64,000 bases of DNA from Novosphingobium aerophilum (GTDB lineage: Bacteria > Pseudomonadota > Alphaproteobacteria > Sphingomonadales > Sphingomonadaceae): contig NZ_JACLAU010000016.1 of NCBI RefSeq assembly GCF_014230305.1, positions 1 through 64,000 of the forward strand. Direction: 5' to 3'. Positions 28,235-41,976 of the stretch are shown here, piece after piece. Under the pieces are notes generated by a model, which ran no database searches, had not been told where the DNA came from, and saw only the letters and a list, made by a program, of their open reading frames with translations. Position 1 is the stretch's first letter. Every line of letters begins with the position of its first letter. The position numbers were made by a program, and so were the translations under genes.

Positions 28235-29503
28235 ATGAACGCTCCCTGGAAAGCCAATACGCCCGGCAGCCGCGATCCCTTCGCGGCCTTCATCTGCGAC
28301 GATGCGGCGCTCGACGTGCTGCGCCCGCTGGTGGTCGAACTCGGTTGGCAGCCGGAAAAGTGCCACAAGGGCGGGCTGCGCAACGCGGTCCAGTCGCTGT
28401 CGATCACCGCCAGCCCCAACATCCTGATGGTCGACCTGTCGGAAAGCGGCGATCCGCTGAACGACATCAACGCCCTGGCCGAGGTTTGCGAACCCGGCAC
28501 GGTGGTGATCGCGATCGGCCAGGTCAACGACGTGAGGCTCTATCGCGACCTGATCGCCAGCGGCATCCAGGACTACCTGCTCAAGCCGCTGACCGCCAAC
28601 CAGGTGCGCGATGCCCTGGCCCAGGCCCAGGCGGTGTTCACCGCACCGCGGCACCAGGACGGCGCCGGCGCCAAGCGGCACATCTCGACCGCGATCGTCG
28701 GCACCCGCGGCGGCGTGGGGGCATCGATGCTGGCCACCTCGCTCGGCTGGGCCTTCTCGACCGAGCACAAGCTGCCGACCGCGCTGCTCGATCTGGACGT
28801 GCATTTCGGAACCGGCGCGCTGACGCTCGATCTCGAACCGGGTCGCGGCCTGACCGATGCGATCGAGAACCCCAGCCGCATCGACGGCCTGTTCATCGAA
28901 CGCGCGATGATCCGGGCCAACGACAATCTCGCGATCCTGTCGGCCGAAGCGCCGATCAACACCCCGCTGATGACCGACGGTTCGGGCTTCGTGCAACTGG
29001 AGGAGGAATTCCGCCAGGTGTTCGAGATGACCGTGATCGACATGCCCCGCAACATGCTGATCAACTTCCCGCATCTGCTGGCGGACGTGAACTGCGTGGT
29101 CCTGGCGACCGAATACACGCTGGCTTCGGCCCGCGACGCCATCCGCATCCTGTCGTGGCTGAAGGCCAATGCCTCGCATTGCCAGACCTTCGTGGTCGCC
29201 AACAAGGTGCAGCCGGCCAGCCAGGAAATCAGCAAGGCCGATTTCGAGGCCTCGATCGAGCGCAAGGTCAGCTATTCGATCCCCTACGACGTCAAGGCGG
29301 CGACCAATGCCGCCAAGCTGGGCCAGACCTTCGCCGAGGCGAACCGCACCGCCAAGGGCAGCGCGGTGATCCGCGAGATCGCCCAGGCCATCGTCGGGGT
29401 GACCGACGCGGCGGAGAACGGGGATGGCAAGGCCAAGAAGTCGCTGCTCGGCAAGTTCGACCTCAAGAGCCTGCTCGCCAAGAAAGACAAGGCGCCGGCA
29501 TGA
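28235..29503 (+). CDS. cpaE: Tad localisation ATPase-like protein CpaE (TadZ)
   Basis: A 422-residue protein with an N-terminal receiver-like domain (about 15-140) and a MinD/ParA-type domain. The P-loop region reads GTRGGVGAS (156-164): the glycines are kept, but both lysines of the deviant Walker A motif are absent (Arg158 and Ala163 stand there). Asp-containing LLDLDVHFG and TVIDMPRN follow. Many CpaE/TadZ proteins have atypical P-loops; their role is to direct the pilus machine to its site. It starts 3 bases after the cpaD stop. The next gene is tadB; tadA/cpaF, which usually lies here, is absent. Confidence 0.9.
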   Translation: MNAPWKANTPGSRDPFAAFICDDAALDVLRPLVVELGWQPEKCHKGGLRNAVQSLSITASPNILMVDLSESGDPLNDINALAEVCEPGTVVIAIGQVNDVRLYRDLIASGIQDYLLKPLTANQVRDALAQAQAVFTAPRHQDGAGAKRHISTAIVGTRGGVGASMLATSLGWAFSTEHKLPTALLDLDVHFGTGALTLDLEPGRGLTDAIENPSRIDGLFIERAMIRANDNLAILSAEAPINTPLMTDGSGFVQLEEEFRQVFEMTVIDMPRNMLINFPHLLADVNCVVLATEYTLASARDAIRILSWLKANASHCQTFVVANKVQPASQEISKADFEASIERKVSYSIPYDVKAATNAAKLGQTFAEANRTAKGSAVIREIAQAIVGVTDAAENGDGKAKKSLLGKFDLKSLLAKKDKAPA

Positions 29504-29541
29504 GCCCGGCCGCCGGATCGCGTTGAGGCGGTGACCTGACG

Positions 29542-30513
29542 ATGAACCTGTCCTCCATGATCATCATCGGCGTCGGCGTCCTGCTGGTGTTCGGGATGGC
29601 GGCGGCCGCCTTCGCCGGACCCAACACGGCCAAGGCCAGCACGCGACGGTTGCAGGCGGTCCGGTTCCGGCATTCCGACAACGAGGTCGACCGGGTCGAG
29701 GCCCAGCTCAAGAAGGCGGTCGCGGCGCGTCGCCCGCCGCCCCAGCGGGTGGCCGGCTCGGCATCGCGTTCCGAGGCGCTGGCGCTACGGCTCCACCGCA
29801 CCGGGATGGATTGGACCGTCCAGCAGTACATGACCTTTTCGCTCGGCCTGTCGGCCTTCATTGCGTTTCTGGTGTTCATGAAATCCGGCGTGCCGCTCAT
29901 CTCGCTGGGCGTCGGACTGGTGATCGGCCTGGGCCTGCCGCACATGGTTGTCGGCCACTTCGTCAAGAAGCGGGTCGGCAACTTCAACAACCGCTTTCCC
30001 GACGCGATCGAACTGCTGGTCCGCGGCCTGCGGTCCGGCCTGCCGGTGACCGAAACGCTGGGCATCGTCTCGAGCGAGGTGCCGGGGCCCGTCGGCGAGG
30101 AATTCAAGCTCGTGTCCGAACGGATCAAGATCGGCAAGACCATGGAGGACGCGCTCCAGGATACCGCCAACCGGCTGGGCACGCCCGAGTTCCAGTTCTT
30201 CTGCATCACCCTGGCGATCCAGCGCGAGACCGGCGGCAACCTCGCCGAAACGCTGTCGAACCTGGCTGACGTGCTGCGCAAGCGCGCCCAGATGAAGCTG
30301 AAGATCCGGGCGATGAGCTCGGAATCGAAGGCCTCGGCCTATATCGTCGGCGTCCTGCCGTTCGCGGTGTTCGGCCTGATCTGGATGCTCAACCCGGACT
30401 ACGCCCACAAGTTCTTCATCGACGAACGACTGATGGTGGCCGGCGGATTCGGGCTGGTCTGGATGTCGATCGGCGCGTTCGTCATGACCAAGATGGTCAG
30501 TTTCGAGATCTGA
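29542..30513 (+). CDS. tadB: Tad inner-membrane platform protein TadB
   Basis: A 323-residue membrane protein with an N-terminal helix (about 4-28), a pair of helices near 95-135, the T2SSF cytoplasmic domain (NRFPDAIELLVRGLRSGLPVTETL, LAIQRETGGNLAETLSNLADVLRKR in part) and two C-terminal helices. This is the GspF/TadB platform fold that works with an ATPase to assemble pili. It lies 38 bases after cpaE and 19 before tadC. Confidence 0.92.
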   Translation: MNLSSMIIIGVGVLLVFGMAAAAFAGPNTAKASTRRLQAVRFRHSDNEVDRVEAQLKKAVAARRPPPQRVAGSASRSEALALRLHRTGMDWTVQQYMTFSLGLSAFIAFLVFMKSGVPLISLGVGLVIGLGLPHMVVGHFVKKRVGNFNNRFPDAIELLVRGLRSGLPVTETLGIVSSEVPGPVGEEFKLVSERIKIGKTMEDALQDTANRLGTPEFQFFCITLAIQRETGGNLAETLSNLADVLRKRAQMKLKIRAMSSESKASAYIVGVLPFAVFGLIWMLNPDYAHKFFIDERLMVAGGFGLVWMSIGAFVMTKMVSFEI

Positions 30514-30532
30514 GGCGGGAAAGGCGCAGGTT

Positions 30533-31534
30533 ATGAACTCCGATGCACCTCATCCCACCCTGATGGGCGTCGACGTGGTCTGGGTCGGCACGCTGCTCGC
30601 GGTCGTCGCCGCACTGGCGGTCGTCCTGGCGATCTACGCCGCGCTGACCGTGCGCGATCCGATGGCCAAGCGGGTCAAGGCGCTGAACGAGCGGCGCGAA
30701 CAGCTCAAGGCCGGGATCATCGTCGGCCCGGCCCGGCGGCGGCAGAGCCTGGTCCGCAAGAACCAGACCACCGACAGCCTGCAGTCGATGCTGTCCAAGC
30801 TCAAGGTGCTGCAGGACAGCCAGATCAGCGATATCCAGCGCAAGCTGGCCTTCGCCGGCATTCGCAAGAAGGAATATGCGGTTGCCGTGATCTTCGGCCG
30901 CATGGTCCTGCCGATCGTCCTGGGCCTGATCGCCGCGACACTGGTCTACTGGACCGATGCCTTCCCCGACTGGAGCAGCATCAAGCGCTTCGGCCTGTTC
31001 GCGGGCGGCGTGATCGGGGGCTACAAGGCGCCCGAGCTGTACATCGACAACATCGCCAAGAAGCGCACCGATGCGATCCGCAAGGGCCTGCCCGACGCGC
31101 TCGACCTGATGGTGATCTGCGCCGAAGCCGGTCTCACCGTCGACGCCTCGTTTTCGCGCGTGGCCAAGGAACTGGGCCGCGCCTTCCCCGAACTGGGCGA
31201 CGAGTTCACCCTGACCGCGATCGAGCTGTCGTTCCTCACCGAGCGGCGCCAGGCCTTCGAGAACCTGTCCTACCGGATCAACCTGGAGGCGGTGCGCGGG
31301 GTGGTGACGACCATGATCCAGACCGAGCGCTACGGCACCCCGCTGGCCTCGGCGCTGCGCGTGCTGTCGGCCGAATTCCGCAACGAACGCATGATGCGGG
31401 CCGAAGAAAAGGCCGCGCGGCTGCCGGCGATCATGACCGTGCCGCTGATCCTGTTCATCCTGCCGGTGCTGTTCATCGTGATCCTGGGTCCGGCCGGCTG
31501 CTCGATCGCCGACGCCTTCGCCGCGCAGAAGTAA
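30533..31534 (+). CDS. tadC: Tad inner-membrane platform protein TadC
   Basis: A 333-residue membrane protein. Hydrophobic N-terminal segment, two central helices, a T2SSF domain (KGLPDALDLMVICAEAGLTV, RQAFENLSYRI) and a hydrophobic C-terminal segment ending near GPAGCSIADAF. It pairs with TadB. Last gene of the visible Tad locus; no TadD, TadE, TadF or TadG gene follows, and the next gene is convergent. Confidence 0.92.
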   Translation: MNSDAPHPTLMGVDVVWVGTLLAVVAALAVVLAIYAALTVRDPMAKRVKALNERREQLKAGIIVGPARRRQSLVRKNQTTDSLQSMLSKLKVLQDSQISDIQRKLAFAGIRKKEYAVAVIFGRMVLPIVLGLIAATLVYWTDAFPDWSSIKRFGLFAGGVIGGYKAPELYIDNIAKKRTDAIRKGLPDALDLMVICAEAGLTVDASFSRVAKELGRAFPELGDEFTLTAIELSFLTERRQAFENLSYRINLEAVRGVVTTMIQTERYGTPLASALRVLSAEFRNERMMRAEEKAARLPAIMTVPLILFILPVLFIVILGPAGCSIADAFAAQK

Positions 31535-31562
31535 GGGCCCGAAGTAGGGGCCAATAGCCAGG

Positions 31563-31591
31563 GGCGGCCTGACCGGGCGGGTCAGGCCGCC
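31563..31591. terminator. Long perfect hairpin between tadC and the MarR gene
   Basis: A 12-base perfect stem (GGCGGCCTGACC 31563-31574, GGTCAGGCCGCC 31580-31591) with a 5-base loop. It spans the stop codon of the convergent MarR gene. There is no T-run on either side, so it may block transcription or protect mRNA ends for both directions. Confidence 0.5.
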
Positions 31592-32043
31592 TGAGGGCTG
31601 TCCATCCATTCCACGGTGGTGCGCACCCGGGCCAGCAGGTGGCGCAGTTGCAGGCGCTCGGTCTCGCTGAGATCGGCAAAGACCCGGCGCTCGATCGCGA
31701 AGGCCGTCGGCATCATTTCGCGATGGATGGCCAGGCCCTGCTCGCTCAGTTCGAGGTGGTGGGACCGCCCATCGCGGTCATTGGGGCTGCGCCGCACCAG
31801 CCCGCGATCCTCCAGCGCCTTGCACGCCCGGTTGACCGCCACCTTGTCCATGCCGGTCGAACGCGCCAGGTCACGCTGGGTCAGCGCCCCGGCGTCGCCG
31901 AGCACGGCGAGCACGCGCCACTCCGGCAGACGGAGATCGAACCGCTCACGGTACACCTCGGCGCAGACGTCGCTCACCGATTCAGCGGTGATCGCCAGCA
32001 GATAGGGCAGGAAGTTGGCCAGGCGAGAATGGCGGGTCGGCAT
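31582..32043 (-). CDS. MarR family transcriptional regulator
   Basis: A 153-residue DNA-binding protein. The winged helix-turn-helix spans about 40-100 (EWRVLAVLGDAGALTQRDLARSTGMDKVAVNRACKALEDRGLVRR, shown here by its position), with DRDGRSHHLELSEQGL as the wing. CGGAG lies upstream of the ATG. It has no obvious divergent target gene; the gene upstream on the same strand is mtnP, 227 bases away. The effector is unknown. Confidence 0.88.
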   Translation of the reverse strand: MPTRHSRLANFLPYLLAITAESVSDVCAEVYRERFDLRLPEWRVLAVLGDAGALTQRDLARSTGMDKVAVNRACKALEDRGLVRRSPNDRDGRSHHLELSEQGLAIHREMMPTAFAIERRVFADLSETERLQLRHLLARVRTTVEWMDSPQAA

Positions 32044-32254
32044 GATCGGCTCCGCGGGTTCGTTCCATCGTCAGGTGGGGCTGTCGGGATACCCGGCCCC
32101 AGCCCCGCGCTGCCCAAGTCGCGCGACGAATGCAAGCACCGGCAGGCATCATCGCACGACCACGGCCCGGGAATTCCTTTGCCTCAGGATAGATAATTTT
32201 TCAACGGCAACGGGCACGAATGAGCCGCAAGATCACTCGTTCCGCCGCAAATTC

Positions 32255-32267
32255 GTAATATTATTAC
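32255..32267. promoter_or_regulatory. AT-rich palindrome upstream of the MarR gene
   Basis: GTAAT-ATT-ATTAC, flanked by TT and AA one base out, in an AT-rich island just past the mtnP stop and about 210 bases upstream of the MarR start. It has the size of a MarR-type operator, but that is only a suggestion from position and symmetry. Confidence 0.35.
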
Positions 32268-32270
32268 AAA

Positions 32271-33158
32271 TCAGCCCGCTGAGCGGGTTCCCCGCAGGAC
32301 CCGGCCGGCCACCGCGTCAAGCCGCGCGACCAGCGCCGGATCCTGTGCCGAAGGGGCGGTCGCAAGGGCATGGTCGAGCGCGCGATCGATCGGACTGGCC
32401 ACCCGGTCGGCCGGCAGGAGGGCGGCAAGCTGGCGGACCGCGGCGCGGGCGCGATCGGCATTGGCCTTCATCACCGCGAAGACCTCGGCCGCCTCGACCC
32501 CGGCCTCGCTCTCGCGCCAGGCGTCGTAGTCGGTGACCATGCCGAGCAGGGCATAGGGCAGTTCGGCCTCGCGGGCGAGGCGCGCCTCGGGCATGGCCGT
32601 CATGCCGATCACGTCGGCACCCCAGGCGCGATACATGGCGCTTTCGGCGCGGGTGGAGAACTGTGGCCCCTCGATGGCGATGTAGCATCCGCGCGGATGG
32701 ACCGTGGCCCCCGCGGCCCGGGCGGCCTCCCCCACCAGCCCGGCCAGCCGCGGGCAGACCGGATCGGCCAGGCTGACATGGGCGACCAGACCGGGACCGA
32801 AGAACGATCGCGCCCGCCCCTCGGTGCGGTCGATCAGTTGGTCGATCGTGATCATGTGCCCCGGCGCCAGCTCCTCGCGCAGCGAACCGATGGCGCTCAG
32901 CGAGAGCAGGTCGGTCACCCCGCAGCGCTTCAGCACGTCGATGTTGGCGCGGTAGTTGACCGCCGAGGGCGGGATCCGGTGCCCGGCCCCGTGGCGCGCC
33001 ACGAAGCTGAAGCGCACCGCGCCGATGCGGCCGGTGGTGACCGGTCCCGACGGCTCGCCGAAGGGCGATCGCACGGTGATGTCCTGCGCGTCCTCCAGCC
33101 CGATCCCGTCGGCCAGTCCCGACCCGCCGATCACTCCGATGTGCCAGCCCTGCGCCAT
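32271..33158 (-). CDS. mtnP: S-methyl-5'-thioadenosine phosphorylase
   Basis: A 295-residue cytoplasmic enzyme that splits methylthioadenosine with phosphate to adenine and methylthioribose-1-phosphate, in methionine salvage. It has GVIGGSGLADG at the N-terminus, RHGAGHRIPPSAVNYRANI for phosphate and ribose binding, the family signature IEGPQFSTRAES and GADVIGMTAMPEARLAREAE, with VTDYDAW for the base pocket. GGGGGA lies upstream of the ATG. It starts 26 bases after the TetR gene stop. Other salvage genes are not nearby. Confidence 0.9.
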   Translation of the reverse strand: MAQGWHIGVIGGSGLADGIGLEDAQDITVRSPFGEPSGPVTTGRIGAVRFSFVARHGAGHRIPPSAVNYRANIDVLKRCGVTDLLSLSAIGSLREELAPGHMITIDQLIDRTEGRARSFFGPGLVAHVSLADPVCPRLAGLVGEAARAAGATVHPRGCYIAIEGPQFSTRAESAMYRAWGADVIGMTAMPEARLAREAELPYALLGMVTDYDAWRESEAGVEAAEVFAVMKANADRARAAVRQLAALLPADRVASPIDRALDHALATAPSAQDPALVARLDAVAGRVLRGTRSAG

Positions 33159-33184
33159 GGTGGTTCCCCCTTGCCCCGGCCGCC

Positions 33185-33853
33185 TCAGCCGCGCGGCACC
33201 AGGATGCCGGCGACGACGAATTCGTCGAGGTGGGCGCGGTAGCGGTCGCGCAGCGCCTCGTCGAGCACGTTGGTGGCCGAGCAGTAGCGCAGCACCAGTT
33301 GGGCGGTGAAGAACCGGTCCGCCGCGCCGATCACAGTGAAGTAGAACAGCTGCGGATCGACCGGCCGGAACACCCCGGCCGCCACCCCCTGCCCGATCAG
33401 CGCCTCGTAAGCGGCGAACATCGGCTTGAGGTAGCTATCGGCCAGCCGCTGCGCCTCGGCCGGAACGCTGTCGCGGATCAGGCGCAGCAGCAGCCGGTGC
33501 GTGTAGGGCGTGCGAAAGAAGTTCTCGACCACCTGGGCCATGTGGATGCGCAGCTTGGTCTCGGGATCGTAGTCCCGCGCCAGCAGCACCTCCATCGCCT
33601 GGACGCGCACCGACCATTCGCGATCGATCAGCGCCCGCAGCAGCCCGGCCTTGTTGCCGAAGTAGTATTTGACCAGCGCGGAGTTCAGCCCCGACCGCCG
33701 CGACAGTTCGGACAGCGAGACATCGTCGATGTCACCGCGGCGCATGATCGCGCTGGCCGTATCGAGCAACTGGGTGCGCGCGTCGACCCCGCTGGCGGGG
33801 CTGCCCTCAGCCTCCGGCAGGCGATCGGCTCGGTCGGTGCTCTCGAATGACAT
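33185..33853 (-). CDS. TetR family transcriptional regulator
   Basis: A 222-residue repressor-type protein. The helix-turn-helix lies at about 27-70 (ASAIMRRGDIDDVSLSEL, SGLNSALVKYYFGNKAGLLRAL by pattern), with the TetR hallmark KYYFGNKAGLL. The ligand domain (80-215) is unassigned. AAGGAG lies 5-6 bases before the ATG. It is co-directional with and 26 bases upstream of mtnP. A perfect 16-base palindrome 128 bases upstream of its start is a candidate for its own operator. Confidence 0.87.
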   Translation of the reverse strand: MSFESTDRADRLPEAEGSPASGVDARTQLLDTASAIMRRGDIDDVSLSELSRRSGLNSALVKYYFGNKAGLLRALIDREWSVRVQAMEVLLARDYDPETKLRIHMAQVVENFFRTPYTHRLLLRLIRDSVPAEAQRLADSYLKPMFAAYEALIGQGVAAGVFRPVDPQLFYFTVIGAADRFFTAQLVLRYCSATNVLDEALRDRYRAHLDEFVVAGILVPRG

Positions 33854-33980
33854 GGGCGCTCCTTAGCCCAGTCCGGGCCGGAGGTCAGCCCACCCTCGAC
33901 CAGAGCGCGAAATTGGCTCGGGAGGTGGAACCGCCACCCCGGCTGAGCGTCTATGTTTCTTGTAAAACCAGATACTTAAT

Positions 33981-33996
33981 TCGCTTCATGAAGCGA
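33981..33996. promoter_or_regulatory. Perfect 16-base palindrome, likely TetR operator
   Basis: TCGCTTCATGAAGCGA reads the same on both strands. It is 128 bases upstream of the TetR start in an AT-rich stretch. TetR regulators bind such palindromes and usually control themselves; the assignment to this regulator is by inference. Confidence 0.55.
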
Positions 33997-34223
33997 CGTG
34001 AGGCGGTGCGCCGCGGCCGTGGCGCGCTGACGGTGGCGCATGACCAAAAACGACAACACGAATGAGGGCATCTTCTGGGGAGCCCATGGGAGCGGATTTG
34101 GCGCCCGTGGTGACGACGGCAGGAACGCCATGACTTGGTCGCGATGGCGTCGCCGATAACCTGCCCCGCCCGGGTTGCTTGCGCCAGAGCGGCCCATGCA
34201 ATCGGTTACCTTGCCAATTTTCC

Positions 34224-34238
34224 GTCGAAAAATTCGAC
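34224..34238. promoter_or_regulatory. Inverted repeat upstream of the TonB receptor
   Basis: GTCGAAAAATTCGAC has 6-base perfect arms around AAA, 244 bases before the receptor start. It may be an operator; no regulator is assigned. Confidence 0.35.
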
Positions 34239-34481
34239 ACTTGGCTGCCATCAACCAGCCTGGATGGGCATGCGGTATCAACTGTTACCAAAAAAACACG
34301 CCGTCATAAATCCGACATGAATCATTCACGAATCCCTAAGGGGAACCTTGCTGGCAGATGAACGAACGGTTAGCCAACCGGTCTTTGGGGTTGCTCAGAA
34401 GATTGCGCGTGCGTGATTTTTCCTGTCGCTCCCTGAGATTTTTTGTTTTTAAAACAACAACTTCAATCAAGGGGGCACTTG

Positions 34482-37748
<3,267 letters not shown>

Positions 37749-37770
37749 CGCGGCGGCTCTGCGAAACAGG

Positions 37771-37799
37771 AAAGGGCCCCGGGAGACCGGGGCCCTTTT
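37771..37799 (+). terminator. Rho-independent terminator after the TonB receptor
   Basis: Stem GGGCCCCGG (37774-37782) and CCGGGGCCC (37787-37795), loop GAGA, preceded by AAA and followed by TTTT. It lies between convergent receptor and clpB genes and could serve both to some degree. Confidence 0.88.
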
Positions 37800-37867
37800 C
37801 GTTTCGTCCGCGGGGACGAGGGCGCGCGGCTCAGCCCGAACGGGCCGCGCCCGCCCCCCGCCCCGGC

Positions 37868-40447
<2,580 letters not shown>

Positions 40448-40480
40448 GGGTGAATGCACCTCCTGTACCCCGCGAAGGTA

Positions 40481-40500
40481 GTGTTGCGTTTGGGCAACAC
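40481..40500. promoter_or_regulatory. Inverted repeat in the clpB promoter region
   Basis: GTGTTGC-GTTTGG-GCAACAC, perfect 7-base arms, 34 bases upstream of the clpB start. On the minus strand CTTGTG overlaps one arm, with TACCTT 17 bases later, which could be a heat-shock sigma factor promoter. It is not the CIRCE element. Role inferred. Confidence 0.4.
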
Positions 40501-40610
40501 AAGGAGGTGGATCAAAATTTGTGGCGTTGTTGCGCACCGGCATGACCAGCCGCGCACTTGCCAGTCCGGTGCGCCCAAGCCAGCTTGGGGCCATCCAGTG
40601 GGGAGCGGGT

Positions 40611-41168
40611 ATGATCATCACCGATGTTCAGGACGATCTTCGGCGCGCCTATGTCGGTGGCGGTCCGGGGGCGGTGGTGTCGGGGCTGGTCTGGCTGGTC
40701 GCCGCCGTTGCGATGCTGCGGTATGGCACGGGGGCCGGGTTCGCCCACCTGTTCATCGGCGGGGTGCTGATCTTCCCGCTGTCCAAGCTGGTCTGCCGCC
40801 TGCTCTTCCGGCGCGCCAGCGAGATGCCCGGCAACCCCGGTGGGACCATCGTGCTGGAAAGCACCGCCGCGCTGATCGCGGGGCTGTTCGCCGCCTGGGT
40901 GATCCTGCCGCAGCGCCCCGAGCTGGTGTTCCCGCTCGCCGCCCTGGCCGTCGGCACCCGCTACTTCGTGTTCCAGAGCGCCTATGGCGACCGCACCTAC
41001 TGGCTGCTGGCAGCTGCCGTCACCGGGGCGGGGCTGGCCGGGGCCTTCCTGCCGCCGTTCCGCGCGCTGGTTCCCGTGGCGGTGAGCCTGGTCGAGCTGG
41101 GCTTCGGCCTGGCGATCACGCTGGGCGAGGTGCGGCGCGACCGGCTGCGGCCGCCCACGCTGCACTGA
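40611..41168 (+). CDS. Integral membrane protein (resembles DUF7010 proteins)
   Basis: A 185-residue membrane protein. It opens with MIITDVQDDLRRAYVGGGPG, then about six hydrophobic helices, and closes with an Arg-rich tail (GEVRRDRLRPPTLH). The opening pattern and VSGLVWLVAAVAM recall the DUF7010 group, from memory only. ATG 40611 is chosen because GGGGAG lies just upstream; an in-frame extension to 40521 is hydrophilic. Monocistronic, divergent from clpB. Function unknown. Confidence 0.65.
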   Translation: MIITDVQDDLRRAYVGGGPGAVVSGLVWLVAAVAMLRYGTGAGFAHLFIGGVLIFPLSKLVCRLLFRRASEMPGNPGGTIVLESTAALIAGLFAAWVILPQRPELVFPLAALAVGTRYFVFQSAYGDRTYWLLAAAVTGAGLAGAFLPPFRALVPVAVSLVELGFGLAITLGEVRRDRLRPPTLH

Positions 41169-41186
41169 ACGGCGGGCGGGCTTTCC

Positions 41187-41867
41187 TCAGAACCCGTACC
41201 CGATCGACACCTGCAGGATCGGGTAGACCTTGTACTGGTCGATCTTGGCGTTGACCTGGGTCTGTTCGTCGGCAAGCTGGGCCTGGAACGTGGGGTCGGC
41301 GGCCAGGGTGCCATTGGCGGTCAGGTCGTTCACGCGCGGGGTGCCCTGCAGCATCACCCCGCCGTCGATCGCGAAGGTCAGGCCGCGGGCCTTGCCGGTG
41401 TGGTAGCCCAGCGTGAAGGTCGGGGCGAGATCGGCGACGGTGACCGTGCCCGAAAGCGTGCCGATCTGGTCCGGGGTGAAGGTGAGCTGGCCGACCGATA
41501 CCGGACCGTTCGGCGTGGCCGTCAGGCGTACCTTGTTGCGGTTGACGCGCAGCCCGGCCGACAGGCGCAGCCCCTTGCGGAACGGGTAGAGATCGATCGT
41601 CCCGCCATAGGAGGCCAGCCGCAGCCCGCCGCGATAGTCGATGTCGTTCACCCCGAAGGTGTGGTTGACCGAGAGGAACCCGGCGCTGGCGCGCAGACCC
41701 AGGTAGGGCGACGGACGGAAGGTGAACTCCGGCCCGGCGCCGAGCGAGCCGAGCGTCAGCGCCGCCTCGATCCGCGGCGGGGCCTTGTCCTCTGCGCTCT
41801 GGGCCTGGGCCGCGGTGGGCAGGGCAAGAACCAGCGCGGCACTGGCCGCAAGAGGGGCGAGCTTCAT
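41187..41867 (-). CDS. Outer-membrane beta-barrel-like protein of unknown function
   Basis: A 226-residue exported protein. Signal peptide 1-22 (LALPTAAQA). The mature part alternates polar and apolar residues with many Gly and aromatic residues (PSPYLGLRASAGFLSVNHTFGV, IDYRGGLRLASYGG) and ends in IGYGF, a C-terminal Phe typical of outer-membrane barrels. About eight strands are plausible. No specific family recognised. Convergent with the membrane protein gene at 40611. Confidence 0.65.
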   Translation of the reverse strand: MKLAPLAASAALVLALPTAAQAQSAEDKAPPRIEAALTLGSLGAGPEFTFRPSPYLGLRASAGFLSVNHTFGVNDIDYRGGLRLASYGGTIDLYPFRKGLRLSAGLRVNRNKVRLTATPNGPVSVGQLTFTPDQIGTLSGTVTVADLAPTFTLGYHTGKARGLTFAIDGGVMLQGTPRVNDLTANGTLAADPTFQAQLADEQTQVNAKIDQYKVYPILQVSIGYGF

Positions 41868-41976
41868 TGACGGACTCCGCAGGGCGAACCGCAGGATGCG
41901 ATCCGGACTTTGCCTGCGGGCTAGTCGAAAACCGTCACCGGCGTTTCAAGGACCAGGGTTAAGCGGCCGGCAAGAT

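Larger units (their letters stand above)
33854..34481. other. 628-base intergenic region between divergent tetR and TonB receptor
   Basis: AT-richer than its surroundings, no credible gene. It contains the 16-base palindrome at 33981-33996, the inverted repeat at 34224-34238 and an imperfect palindrome GGTATCAACTGTTACC (34274-34289). An AT-rich tract at 34414-34465 precedes AAGGGGG (34469-34475), the ribosome-binding site of the receptor gene. Promoters for both divergent genes must lie here. Confidence 0.6.

Noticed and set aside
33847..34361. Short frames in the tetR to TonB receptor gap
   Set aside because: They have no ribosome-binding sites, overlap one another on both strands and lie across palindromes; not credible genes.
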